Source: Membranipora membranacea (lineage: Eukaryota > Bryozoa > Gymnolaemata > Cheilostomatida > Membraniporidae). Taken from it: a DNA stretch of 60,000 nucleotides. A program made the position numbers and the translations under genes. Below, in pieces: positions 37,208 through 48,757 of the stretch; positions within the stretch are counted from its first letter, which is position 1; each line of letters starts with the position of its first letter. The stretch spans positions 6,574,001 through 6,634,000 of the forward strand of contig OU612072.1 in assembly GCA_914767715.1 (NCBI GenBank), in the 5' to 3' direction. The notes beneath the pieces are model-generated. The model had not been told where the DNA came from. It saw only the letters and a list, made by a program, of their open reading frames with translations, and did not search any database.

Positions 37208-39213
37208 CATAGACTTAATATACTACCTAGACAGGACAATGCTTATGCTTCACTGATCATAATGTGTCCCACTTAAATAGCACTACATGGCGTAATTAGT
37301 TTGTGCTGTGAGCCATAGTTTACTATACCATTCAATAAAATAATGTGAAAAATCAAGGGACGCTGGGCATGATATCAGCCCCTGTCCAGCCCCTTATTAT
37401 TCAAATACAAAGAAAATTGGTGAGTGTATGTAAAAGACCTTTCCGCACGAGATGCTGTTCATAATTTGTCTCCAGAACCAAAACTTTTTATGAAAAGAGA
37501 CAATCATTAGCCAATAAACATTGAAATAAATACAGCCATTTACCCTCAGCACTTCCATCACTACTATAAAAATGTTAAGAATACCTATAACACAAGATCA
37601 CAAATATTTTGTTGGATGAGCCAGATCTAAGCACCAGCACCACTCCATCATCATTTTTTTCTTTAAAATTCTTCGTAGTTGTGACTAGACACAACCAGTT
37701 TGCTAAAATTGGATTGCTCATTTTATTGTCGCTTCACAAGAAAGAATAGATCTGTGCGGTTAAATGAGTATGCAAACTACAGTTAGCTGTTGTTCCGGAG
37801 TACGGACTACGTATGATGAAGCTAGAGTATGTGACAATAACTTAAAATTATTATACTTTAAGCTCCTAATGTAAACATTGTGTCGGTGCAGACTAATCGG
37901 AGTTTGATGAAATCGTTGCTCTGTGATCATGTCACAGAATGAACGACACAGGGTCCGATTCCATTGATACATAGCCAATTAAAACACAGATATGTAGGTC
38001 ATTCAGGTCAACAGGTCAGAATACCATGTGTGTCAATGTCAAGGTTAAATGCCAGAGGGAACAAGATGGCAACAATGGAGCAGCCACCTGATGTCAACAA
38101 AACTGTACCAAAAACTGAGGTGTCCAGATTAATCAAGATGATTGATAGTAATGATTGATGATAGTAATGATTGATAGAATGATTGATAGTAATGATTGAT
38201 AGTAATAGTAATGATTGGTCAATATAGTTGCTTGATTGATAGATCAGGGTAGAGTTATTAGACCGACAAATCTAGTGTAAAAGCAAAATCATTATAACCT
38301 ATATTACACCGACATTTACTGCTGACAGTTATGGTATGTCGGTGTTGTTCAATTATGCAGATTAGTTGACAATGTAAACGCAGCTTTAGTTCTGCAGTCA
38401 GAATTACATGTAGTTCCATTATCTCAGATGATGACTGTTCTGTTGTAATAACTACTTTTTTTTCACACTGCTATTTCTGTAAATAGGTCAAGGAAGCAAT
38501 TGACATTCAATGTTGACGCCGATATCACATTGATAAACTCAAAGAACCTTTAATGGCATCGGCAAAATAAAGTTTGACCACGGTAAAGGCCATTAGATTT
38601 TGACTACAGTCCTGAAGTATAATAGTTTTAAGTTATTTTCACATACTCTAGCTTCATACTCAATTTAACCGCACAGATATATTCTTCCTTGTGAAGCGAC
38701 AATAAAATTTGCAATCAATTTTGAGCTGGTTGTGTTCAGTCACAATTAGGAATAATTTTGAAGAAAAAAGCGATGATGGTGGTGGTGATTAGATCTGGCC
38801 CATCAAACAAAATATTTGTGATATTGTGTTATAGGTATTCTTTACATTTTTATAGTGGTGAAAGAAGTGCTGAGGGTAAATGGCTGTATATATTTCAATG
38901 TTTATTGGTCAATGATTGTATCTTATCATAAAAAGTTCCGGTTCTGGGGACAAATTATTAATACCATCTCGTGCGGAAAGGTCTTTTACATACACTCACC
39001 AATTTTCTTTGAGTTTGAATAATAAGGGGCTGGACAGGGGCTGATATCATGCCCAGCGTCCCTTGATTTTTCACATTATCTCATTGAATGGTATATAGTA
39101 AACTATGGCTCACAGCACAAACTAATTACGTCATGTAGTGCTATTTAAGTGGGACACATTATGATCAGTGAAGCATAAGCATTGTCCTGTCTAGGTAGTA
39201 TATTAAGTCTATG
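37208..39213. mobile_element. 2-kb foldback-type element with 8-bp target duplication
   Basis: Flanked by GGGCCTAC (37200-37207 and 39214-39221). It starts CATAGACTTAATATACTACC and ends with its complement. Inverted arms are about 580 bp long (37208-37790 and 38640-39213). They include GACGCTGGGCATGATATCAG and the complement of its neighbour. The inner part (38404-39105) is related to 30150-30865. No transposase is encoded. It was inserted between two exons of the Harbinger transposase. Confidence 0.85.
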
Positions 39214-39822
39214 GGGCCTACTCAGAGGATAATTGCTCTTGAGTGAATTCCCTACCTCTGAGCGACGAGAAGGTCGGGCTATCTTGATTTCTGTACCATC
39301 AACAAGTCCTATGACTCCAGGAAAACCTATGAAACATTAAGCTGCAAGTCAATTTCACACATATGATGTTGTGACTGAAATGACGGCACAAGAAATGCAG
39401 AAATCAAGACAAGGACACTTTACACGACACCGTCTTAGACATGGCAGCTTAGGCAAATTCCTAGTTCAGCATGGAGTATATATTATAACTTGACCGGTAA
39501 TAGAAGACAACTCTTAAAATTGGATGGAAAGTAGGGTTGTTACTAGGCCTCGCATATGGGTCAAACAGCACTGGAATTTCATCTTCACGCTAAAACACTT
39601 AGGGACAACACTTCCCTCTGTCAGAACAAGCTGTTACCATCAAATTTGCAGTGTATTAACATAGTGATTGCTAATTTATAAGTAATTCTCAGACAGGCCT
39701 ACTCCAATATGCAGACTATGACCTAGTTTGTTAATGATATAAAAACTCACTTACCATATCTAGTGAAGAATATGGCCTCTTCAATAGCCATTTCTTCATC
39801 TGTTGGCCAATTTATATACCGC

Positions 39823-40110
39823 CACAGAATTGAATTCTTTTCTTAGAATGGAAATAGTATCATAACATCATGCAGTTAGAACACTTAACACAGGGGCTCA
39901 TCTGAAATTGATCTGATTGGCTGTCCCTACTAGCATGAATTATATAGCCTGGAAAATCAACTTCTTTACAAAACTGCAGACAGTAATAAAATGCCTTCGA
40001 CGTCGATGATTTGGGCTTTTCCAGAATGCTACTAGGGACTGGCTATTTTTGCAAGCCCATCGTTTGGCAAAAGAAAGCTAATGATGCTATTCCAGATATG
40101 GAATTCAATG
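39823..40110. mobile_element. hAT-like MITE inserted inside the transposase coding exon
   Basis: Flanked by TATACCGC (39815-39822 and 40111-40118). Ends are CACAGAATTGAATTC and the complement of CATTGAATTCCATATC. It is 288 bp and closely related to 29319-29604. Removing the element and one duplication joins the flanking transposase frame without a shift, which shows the exon was intact before insertion. Confidence 0.93.
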
Positions 40111-40692
40111 TATACCGCCCTTCCAACTCCAAAAGGGCATCAGATATACGGATAACACATTCTCGGACAGTTGAGTGGTTAACGTTGAAACTGCAAAAAC
40201 ATAATAAGTCAATCTATTGAGAGATGTTAAATAAATCTGCAATGTCATAAAAGTTTGTGTGACATAGTTTTCTAGCCACCTGCACAACTGCAGCAAACTG
40301 CTGTCCGTATAGGAAAATTTTCGTAGGCATGAAATCTAATGCATAATGAAAATGACATAAGATGTTTTGTGCAGAAATATAAGGGGGTCAGCGCTGGTAC
40401 ACCATAACATACACATCAATACCCACAAGTAAGCGGATTGGAATAAATCTACGCTTGTTATTGGGCAATTTATCCAGAACCACATATAAAGGTTTCACAA
40501 TTCCTCTACTTACTGTGTAGCTATGGAAACCATAGAGTCAACGGTAGAGAAAAAGTGGAGAGCAATTATGAGCCGGTGTTCAGTTGGCAGAGTGTTAGGG
40601 GGCATATACAGATCACTCGGTTCCCGCCACAACTCTTTACCGCTTTCAGTTAGCTTTAACTCACTGAGGAGAGTATCGAATGCTATAGCCAT

Positions 40693-40992
40693 AGGAACTG
40701 CAAATAAAATCTTTGATAAGCCTTGCAAATCACCGATAAATAGTCATTGTCCATATCAGTAATGCGCATGATATTGATAACAACATTCTTGTCTACAGCA
40801 TGACGTGTTACAAAAAGGAATGATTGTGACTCACATTTGCGAATGCTATCCTTAAAGCCAGACACCTCGGCTACAAGATCTTCCTCTTCGCTGAGTGTTG
40901 CCTGTACAAGTAAAACAGCGAACATAAAAGCATTGCATGCATGCCATGAAACAAACAACTGTACACGGGGGGGGGAGGTAAGAGTTGAGCTG
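40693..40992 (-). repeat. ectopic copy of eIF3k exon 5 with intron flanks
   Basis: Nearly identical to 47255-47562. The exon itself (40835-40901) is base-identical to eIF3k copy B exon 5 (47394-47460), including the AG acceptor and GTGAGT donor. The matching intron sequence carries the poly-G tract. The copy abuts the transposase exon ending at 40692. The tandem block at 41565-43665 lacks exactly this exon. Confidence 0.88.
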
Positions 40993-41564
40993 CCATATTC
41001 TGTTGGCATTTCCTGTTTGTACTATGCATAATCAAAGCGGCTTCGTATGTTAGAATATTCAAAAAAAATTGTCTGGCCTTAGTGCTGGTCCTTTTGACAG
41101 CATGTTTGACGTTATAGAAAAATGACGCAAAATGTATCCACCTTTGATGGTCTATGCTGATCTTGATAAATTTTTCATACTGCTGAAATTTCTGGTGAGT
41201 GTCATTTAAACATCAATCCAGTGAAAAACAGCAAACTATTTGGCTCTCATTTATTTGAACTGTCTCAAATGGTTGCTTAAAATTTAGCATTAAATCATCA
41301 AATTCAAAAATCCACAGCATTATGACGTGAGGTAAAAAGCCACTTAGGACGCATCAAATATTTGTTTCAACCAAAAATTAGTATGAACTATGTCTCTAAG
41401 AATAAATATAACCTACTTTGAAATTTCTAGTAATCAATTTAACTCAGCCATCCACTTTGCTAAAAAAGGCCTTTTCGGCCTCATTTCTGATGAGCTATTA
41501 GCGATCAGTAGCTGAGCAGCTTTCCAACGGTATATAAAATGTCTAAATCGGTCAACGCTGGTAT

Positions 41565-43665
41565 CATAACCTTAAGAATGTGTCCAATATTCGCAATATT
41601 CCATCTTCAAGCAGAAGCTTATCCTGGGATACAGGACAAAATTAGGAGCCTTGAATGTATACTCTGATAGCTGCGTAATGTGTTGTACTATATACAGTTG
41701 GCACACCAGGACCGAAAGTAATAACAGAAACCATGATATTTGGGACAACTCCAATCACCCTCCCTGTCAAAACCACAGTGAAATCGCCAGTTACAAGAGT
41801 ATACACCAGGGGTGCTCAACTACAAGAGTGATGGTCAAAATACTGCATGCACTTGGACTCGAACCTCAGACCTAGAGCACTACAGTCCACTATGCTATGG
41901 ATTTTAAGTGATGACTTAGGAAATAGACACTATATGATGATAAAACATATAGCTATTAGTCATGCTTTTGCTGTGATTATTATGAACGGCTTACAACACT
42001 ACATAAAGCTTTCTTCAGACATCTATAATTCGATAAATACTTGACAGAATTTGATGAAACTTGGTCTCAACATAGTTCATTATGTCTAGAAGATATATTA
42101 CAAACTGAATCAAACTTATATGTACTATTAGTTAATTGCACTAGTGATTAGTGGATGAATACCCATCATTATTTTAAATTGTGATATCTGAAGACAGTGT
42201 AGGAGTAGGACATCGACTTATGAAGTCGTAATTTAAATCCATTTCACGCTCTTTGCGACTCGACCCGTACCCGAATTTAGGGAAATTTCAGTGGCTCGGC
42301 TCATTTTCATTTTTGCTGGCTCAATACAACACTAGCTATTCGTGGACAGTCACAACAGGTGAGTTTTAATATGGGCAAGTGGGCCACCTAAAAATGGCAA
42401 GTGGGCCAAATTTGGCCCACAGACCATAGTTTGAGCACCCCTGGTATACACACAACGCCCCTTACATATGATCTGAATCCCAAACTAATATCAGTGGCAT
42501 TCTCTTGAACTACAAATGACTAACACATGTCAAACCTACTTTCAAAGGCAATCTTTTCTGTGATTTTCTTGGTTTTTACGTTCTCTTCTTGGTTGGCGAT
42601 AAATATATCTTCTCCTTTAGACACCCAGCCATATTTTGTTACCCAGCTCTCCAAGCCAGCACCTAGATACCATAGACAAGAGTTGCTAAGCTCAGACCAG
42701 TTACAATAAAAACAGTCATTAGTAAGTCGTTAACTCATAGCATCGTGTCCCGTCGCCGGGGGGGGGGGGGTGGGGTGGCAAATCTGGGGGGCTCAGACTA
42801 TGTTGTGCATAGTCTGAGCGCCCCAGACTTTTGATCTCCACAAGAAAAACACAGTCATGGCGCAAGGATGACAGCCAGAGCCCGCTCAAGGTAACTAAAG
42901 GGTCATTCATAATTCTGACAACTTGGTGCAACACATGGGAAATGTCATACTGTGTTCAAACTAAAGGTATATCACGAGACGTACCTGTCAATCCTCCCAT
43001 TTGTTCAGACAGTGTTGATCTGTCGATACTTTGGAAGCTTATTCCAATCACATGGCAAATGACTGTAAATACAAAATAAGGTTATCATAAAATTTGGGGC
43101 AAACATAAGTAATTTGATCTGCAGAAGCTGTATTGTGCACAACTGCGTACATGTGCTATGTTTATTTTAGTGTCGGTTCTAGCTATGTCATGGGCTGTTC
43201 GATCCCAATTTTGATGGGCTCTTGGGTTGATGCTGTTGTGATGTCAACAACAACAACAACAACATGGAATCTCAACTGCGTATAAAAACAATGCTAACAC
43301 GGAAACCATAACACTGTGCACATGCCACTCAGCGGTACACCATATAGCAGGTACTAAGAGTAAACAAACAACTGTACAAGGGGGGGGGGTGGTAAGAGTT
43401 GAGCTGATCATTCCCAACAAACTATATGGAGGAAAACAAAGCAGACACCCACTCAAAAACAAACTACTTTGAATCAGGAGATCCGTGCAAACCCCGCACT
43501 GTGATTGTCGCTTTCCGATCATTCAAGTAGAGCAAACCTCTCTACACAATATCAATAACGACGACACACAAGCCTAACTCAATCCTCACTGAAATCATAA
43601 ATATACATTAAAAAGCCTATAGAAGTATATAATTTACACCTATAAACATATAAAAATCAGTATAA
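41565..43665 (-). repeat. second copy of the eIF3k-B 3' block (exons 6' and 7')
   Basis: Duplicate of 44515-47935. It contains exon 6' (42985-43062) and exon 7' (42540-42662), both with correct splice sites and open frames. The exon 7' frame, unlike that of exon 7, is unshifted. The downstream homology includes GCACACC-GGACCGAAAGTAA and reaches 41565. The block lacks exon 5 and carries a later hAT insertion at 41807-42443. It lies wholly within intron 1 of the Harbinger transposase. Confidence 0.85.
41807..42443. mobile_element. hAT non-autonomous element (CAGGGGTGCTCAACT ends)
   Basis: Flanked by GTATACAC (41799-41806 and 42444-42451). It begins CAGGGGTGCTCAACT and ends AGTTTGAGCACCCCTG. 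It interrupts the duplicated sequence downstream of eIF3k exon 7', because block 1 near 44980-45000 reads through this point. Related to 35809-36291 by its termini. Confidence 0.92.
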
Positions 43666-46600
43666 TGTTTGTTGCGTAACAAAACAGCAAGCTCGATAGT
43701 GGAATAATAGGATAGGTAAGGTATATCTCCTGAATGGTCCGTTGTCTGTGAGGATGTAGCAACAGGAATGTGTGTTCTTTAGGGTATTTCGGAACTGACT
43801 GGTAGGACAGCAGAATTGAGGTGTCCAACCAAGTCCAAGTCAATTGAAATAACATCAATGTTAGGATTAATGGAAAAGTGAGTAATTAATGTGTGAGAAC
43901 ATATGATGCTATATATATATACATATACCATTATTATAATAAAACACAGTCAGTGTCAGTAGATTACTGCAGGGTAGAGTAGGGTAGAGTAAAGTAGAAG
44001 AAGAACATACCAGGTAGCTTGATAAAGCCTGTACAGTCCCCTAAAAATAATAATACCAGCCATAGTTCAGAAGGACTAGTGACTAATGTTGTATTGTTGT
44101 AGCAGCCTACCTCTTCTCTTGAGAGCCTGAAGGCACGTTTGAATCTAGACTGACTCCAGTCTGGCAACGATTCATAGAGTTGATCTGGAGTAGGTCTGAA
44201 ATCTTTGCCACTGTTGCCAAAGAATGTGTGGTTGATATCAGGAGGCAGTAGAGGTGGGGCATCCATCATCAAAGTCACAGCTGTCAATGTTGATTGATGC
44301 TTGTCTGACTGGCTTGACCAAGAGCATCGTTTAGATTGGTATTGCCTGCCGGTGTCTTGTAGTGAAACTTATGGTATCAGTCTCATGCAGCATATGATCC
44401 CATTATATCAACTATATCTGAAAAAGACAAAACGGAGGTTTTGGTTGAAAAATGAACCAATAAGTTGTAGCACAAGCGTGCGGCTAACAGTAGTGGAAGC
44501 TACTAATGAAGGCTTAAGAATGTGCCAAATATTCGCAATATTCTATCTTCATGCAGAGCCTATCCTGGGATAATGGATAAATTTAGGAGCCTTGAATGTA
44601 TATTCTGATAGATGCGTATTGGTAGCTGGTATCTGATTGTATCGATATATGTGTATTGGTATATGTATCCAATAGCTGTGTGTTGGTTATTGCTTGTATG
44701 GTGTTATCATCTCTATGTACCACCAGCTGATTTGTGTACCGCTGAATGATTTTTGCTTGCTTTCTCCATTGTTTTTACACATTGTCGAAATTTATAGTTG
44801 TTGTTAGACCAGACAGCAAATCAAAATTGAGAACAGCATAGCAAAAACAGACATTCAAACAACAGTGCATACGTAATCAAACTGTACACTAAATGCAGTT
44901 GGCACACCGGGACCGAAAGTAATTTCGAAAACCAGGAACTCCAATAACCCTCCCTGTCAACACCACAGTGAAATCACCAGTTACAAGAGTATACACACAA
45001 CGCCCCTTAAATATGGACTGAATCCCAGGCTAATATCGGTGGCAACCTCTTAAACTACAAATGAATAATGCATGTCAAACCTACTTTCAAAGGCAATCTT
45101 TTCTGTGATTTTCTTGGTTTTTACATTCTCTTCTTGGTTGGCGATAAATATATCTTCTCCTTTGGACACCCAGCTGTATTTGGTTACCCAGCTCTCAACC
45201 CGGCACCTAGATCAAATGAAAAGAGTTGCTAAGCTTGGTCTAGTTTCAATAAGTACCCCTAGACTCTACCCCCTCCTCGCCCATTGTGTTATGTGCAATG
45301 GCATACAGATTTTACAGAAAATACAAGTAATTAATTTTTTTGCTGCTTCTTTTAATGGCCATGGTAACATTAGTTCTTGGTTGATGAAATGAATCATTTT
45401 GGATTTGGATTTACAGTTTCCCAAGTACATCATTGTGAGAATGAGTATATATAAAATGTGGAGTCACAATAAATGTTTATTATGTTGTGTGAGAGCAGAG
45501 AGAGAGAGAGGATTACATAGAGGGTAAGCCTTAGAATAACATTTTACAAGCATATTTGTGTTGGGGTGTTCACTCAGACCTGCATGTTGTATATTAATAA
45601 GGGAAAACCCGATGCCAATGAGTCATGGAATACAGTGAAAACCACAAATTCACTCAAGAGTGCAAAGTAAATACACTTATCAAAATTTATTGACCCGCTT
45701 TGAATCTATGCACAACAAGATCAAGTTTGATCCAGCTTGCCTGTATTCCAGTTGTTCCCCTTCCATTAGTCACACAAGTCGAGGGGGAGCAGTTCTGAAT
45801 GTGGACAAATGGGTCAACCATGATTTGTTTGTAATCCTATGCAATGGGAGGAGCCACAACACAACAACTTTTGTATAATGAGGAGCTTTTTAAGCATATC
45901 TGTAACACCTCCTTTGCATGACCCATCCTTGTAAAAAAGATGACATTGTTCATCTGTGTATTAATATGAGACATGAGACACAGAACAAAAATAAAGATGC
46001 CTATTTCTCAATGCGTCCTTCCATGATTAGGGAAATGGAGACCAAATATTAACCACAGAAGACATCGCGCGGCAGATTGATGAAGTAAATACAAAGAACG
46101 ATCAAAAGTCATGAAAAATGTGAGGCATATTTAAAACTTGGCGGAAGGGGTGAAAAGCTGCTGAATCTTGGGTTACACCATTAATTTCCACAAAAAGAAC
46201 ACAGTCATGGTGCAAGAATGACAGCCAGAGCCCTGGCAAGGTAACTAAAGGGTCATTCATAATTCTGACAACTTGGTGCAACACATGAGAAATGTCATAC
46301 TGGTTTCAAACAAAAGGCATATCACGAGTCGTACCTGTCAATCCTCCCATTTTTTCAGACAGTGTTGATTTGTCGATACTTTGGAAGCTTATTCCAATCA
46401 CATGGCAAATGACTGTAAATACAAAATAAGGTTATCATAAAAGTTGGGGCAACATGATCTGCAGAAGCTGTATGGTGCACAACTGCGTACATGTGCAATA
46501 TGTATTTTAGTGCCGGTTCTGGCTATGTCATGGGCTGTTTGTTCCCAATTTTGATTGGCTCTCGGGTTGATGCTGTTGTGATGTCTCAACTGCTTAAAAA

Positions 46601-46869
46601 AATAATGCGGAAACCATAACACAGTGCACATGCCACTCAGCGATACACCATACAGCTGGTACAAATAGTAAATAACACCATACAAGCAATAACCAACGCA
46701 GGAATCAGAGTATACATACATACTCCCAATATTTGGCGGAATATCAGACTATGCTGGCACTTCCTTGACATTGCTAAATGCTTATTGCATCGCAGGAAAA
46801 AATTGAGGACTTGACTGTAAAATTTGGAATTCCAATATTGTTATGGGTTTTTCGCAATGAGACTTAATA

Positions 46870-47124
46870 GGTAACTTCGCGGCCTTGGTATCTATATTAA
46901 ATAATCATTAATTATAATCATTTTCATGGGGAAATCCAACTGAATAGATTTTATGATTAGGTATACGGTTTTTCAATGATATTGACATGAAACTTAGAAC
47001 TATCTCCTCATTGGTAATAGGGAGACAACTTGAATTCAAGTTGGATTCAGTTGGATTTCCCCAAGAAAATGATTATGAATAATGATTATTTAATATAGAT
47101 ACCAAGGGCGCGAATTCACCTTTT
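46870..47124. mobile_element. MITE with long inverted ends, second copy
   Basis: Inverted arms carry CCTTGGTATCTATATTAAAT and GGGGAAATCCAACTGAAT. The centre is nearly identical to 7318-7600. It lies in the intron between exons 5 and 6 of eIF3k copy B. Confidence 0.75.
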
Positions 47125-47703
47125 ATATATATAGGGTATTTGGAGTTTGGAATTCCCATGATTTTTAAGATTCATAACTGTGGGACACGGGAACCTGTGT
47201 AATTTGCAATATTCAACAGGGACAGGATAAAAAGTAATTTCCATAGGCCAGAGGAACTGCAAATAAAATCTTTGATAAGCCTAGCAAATCATCGATAAAT
47301 AGTCATTGTCCATATCAGTAATGTGCATGATATTGATAACAACATTCTTGTCTACAGCACGACGTGTTACAAAAAGGGAGGATTGTGACTCACATTTGCG
47401 AATGCTATCCTTAAAGCCAGACACCTCGGCTACAAGATCTTCCTCTTCGCTGAGTGTTGCCTGTACAAGTAAAACAGCGAACATAAAAGCATTGCATGCA
47501 TGCCATGAAACAAACAACTGTACACGGGGGGGGGGGGGGGGGGGGAGGTAAGAGTTGAGCTGATCATTCCCAACAAACTATATGGAGGAAAACAAAGCAG
47601 ATACCCACTCAAAAACAAACTACTTTGAATCAGGAGATCCGTGCAAACCCCGCACTGTGATTGTCGCTTTCGATCATTCAAGTAGAGCAAACCTCTCTAC
47701 ACA

Positions 47704-47855
47704 ATATCAATAACGACCACACACAAGCCTTATCTATCAATAACGACCACACACAAGCCTTATCTATCAATAACGACCACACACAAGCCTTATCTATCAA
47801 TAACGACCACACACAAGCCTTATCTATCAATAACGACCACACACAAGCCTTATCT
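47704..47855 (+). repeat. 30-bp tandem repeat, five units
   Basis: Unit TATCAATAACGACCACACAC followed by AAGCCTTATC, repeated five times with no differences seen. The equivalent place in block 2 (about 43548-43577) has one unit, so the array expanded after the block duplication. The resulting open frames are not treated as coding. Confidence 0.92.
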
Positions 47856-48055
47856 CCATCCTCACTGAAATCATATATATACATTAAAAAGCCTATAGAA
47901 GTATATAATTTACACCTATAAACATATAAATAAATTTATATGTTTATGGTTACAGCACATCAGACAAAGGTATAGGCAAATGTTTTACACACCTAACTTT
48001 GGCTAACTCAAATCAAGAGGCAAAAATTCTTCATGTTAATTTCTTTCTGTTACAG

Positions 48056-48099
48056 TGAATTATGGGAAGATCCGTCGCAATATAAGAAACCAGCACCAG
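48056..48099 (+). other. orphan exon-like segment
   Basis: A 44-base segment between a strong acceptor (TTCTTTCTGTTACAG) and a GTGAGA donor, open in the frame giving ELWEDPSQYKKPAPG. It lies on the opposite strand within an intron of eIF3k copy B. I recognise no family and found no partner exon. Confidence 0.2.
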
Positions 48100-48695
48100 G
48101 TGAGATTCTTATTACAATGATATAGTTTAATCAAGTGCTGAAAATTAATTTTGTCTCCATTGAGTTTGTTTGCTAGCCAGTCTGGGGAGAGGGGGGGGGG
48201 GAAACTTAGAATTCAAGCAAAAATAGATCAATCTTGATTCCCTTGGATTTGCCCCAGCAGGATGTTTGTACAACATGGTGGTTGATGCAATAACAAAATA
48301 TTTTTGTGACGTAAATGGCATTCTCATTGTAACCCACCCAGAAAAGACTGAATTGACACGTTTCCAACATTTCCGAGAGCTTCATTACTTTGACTACATT
48401 CTCATCGTCCATCTGAAATGGAAAATATACAATCTTAGGAGCCCAATATATCACATAATTTCGCAAGGAGCTGGAACAATGATATGATGGGCAGCAAATT
48501 CAACTCTGCAACCAGCTCCGAAAAACACAAGGAGATAGAGATTTCATGTTGCTTTATTCATATTCACAGGTCACAGAATAATACAATACTTCTATAGTAA
48601 GCGAGGTATGTGAGGCTATGCATGTATGAGGTGTGGATATAAGGTATGAGAGGGCTCCAACGGTTGTTATTGGGATTTCACGCTTGTAATGATTT

Positions 48696-48757
48696 TAGCC
48701 TGTCTTGACAAGCTTTGTTCGTGGGGGTGGGGGAACAAAGCTTGTCAAAACAGGCTA
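48696..48757. repeat. hairpin, 25-bp arms
   Basis: Arms TAGCCTGTCTTGACAAGCTT plus TGTTC (48696-48720) and the near-exact complement (48733-48757) around a G/T-rich loop. The arm motif CTTGACAAGCTTT also occurs in the 1.25-kb inverted repeat near 14250 and 26640, which suggests a common foldback family. Confidence 0.7.

Larger units (their letters stand above)
35302..44269 (-). pseudogene. PIF/Harbinger DDE transposase, interrupted by later insertions
   Basis: Exons on the minus strand: 44111-44269 (ATG at 44269), 40514-40692, 40111-40190 continued at 39755-39822, 39256-39326, 36629-36806 and 35302-35678 (stop 35302-35304). Key motifs are FRLSREE, then FDTLLSELKL and an HTH-like N-x-STV, VDGT (first Asp), GDSAY (second Asp) and VEHANG (Glu), the DDE_Tnp_4 arrangement of PIF/Harbinger transposases. 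A 288-bp hAT-like MITE splits the second internal coding exon, leaving an 8-bp duplication. Two larger elements occupy introns. Intron 1 contains duplicated eIF3k exons, and no clean acceptor in the right phase remains before 40692, so that junction is uncertain. The enzyme would cut and paste the element in the nucleus; this copy is probably inactive. Confidence 0.82.
44515..47935 (-). repeat. first copy of the eIF3k-B 3' block (exons 5, 6, 7)
   Basis: Paired with 41565-43665. It includes intron 4 sequence, exons 5-7 and downstream DNA. Here the intron has five copies of a 30-bp unit where block 2 has one, and an inserted MITE at 46870-47124. The interval between the two blocks (43666-44514) holds the first Harbinger transposase exon. 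Confidence 0.82.

Noticed and set aside
41572-41754. Candidate terminal exon (exon 8) of eIF3k copy B
   Set aside because: A frame near 41690-41760 reads GVVPNIM, faintly like the copy A ending SVVDIM, but it runs on well past the expected stop and the paralogous block near 44950 does not keep it.
43244-43522. Minus-strand 92-codon ORF rich in Cys, Leu and Pro
   Set aside because: It is intron sequence duplicated from 47430-47690, with frame changes around a G-tract, so not a gene.
47704-47855. CRISPR-like regular repeats
   Set aside because: The units are contiguous without spacers and the context is a eukaryotic intron.
47661-47921. ORF encoding repeated NNDHTQALSI units
   Set aside because: It is a by-product of the 30-bp tandem array, which is single-copy in the paralogous block.
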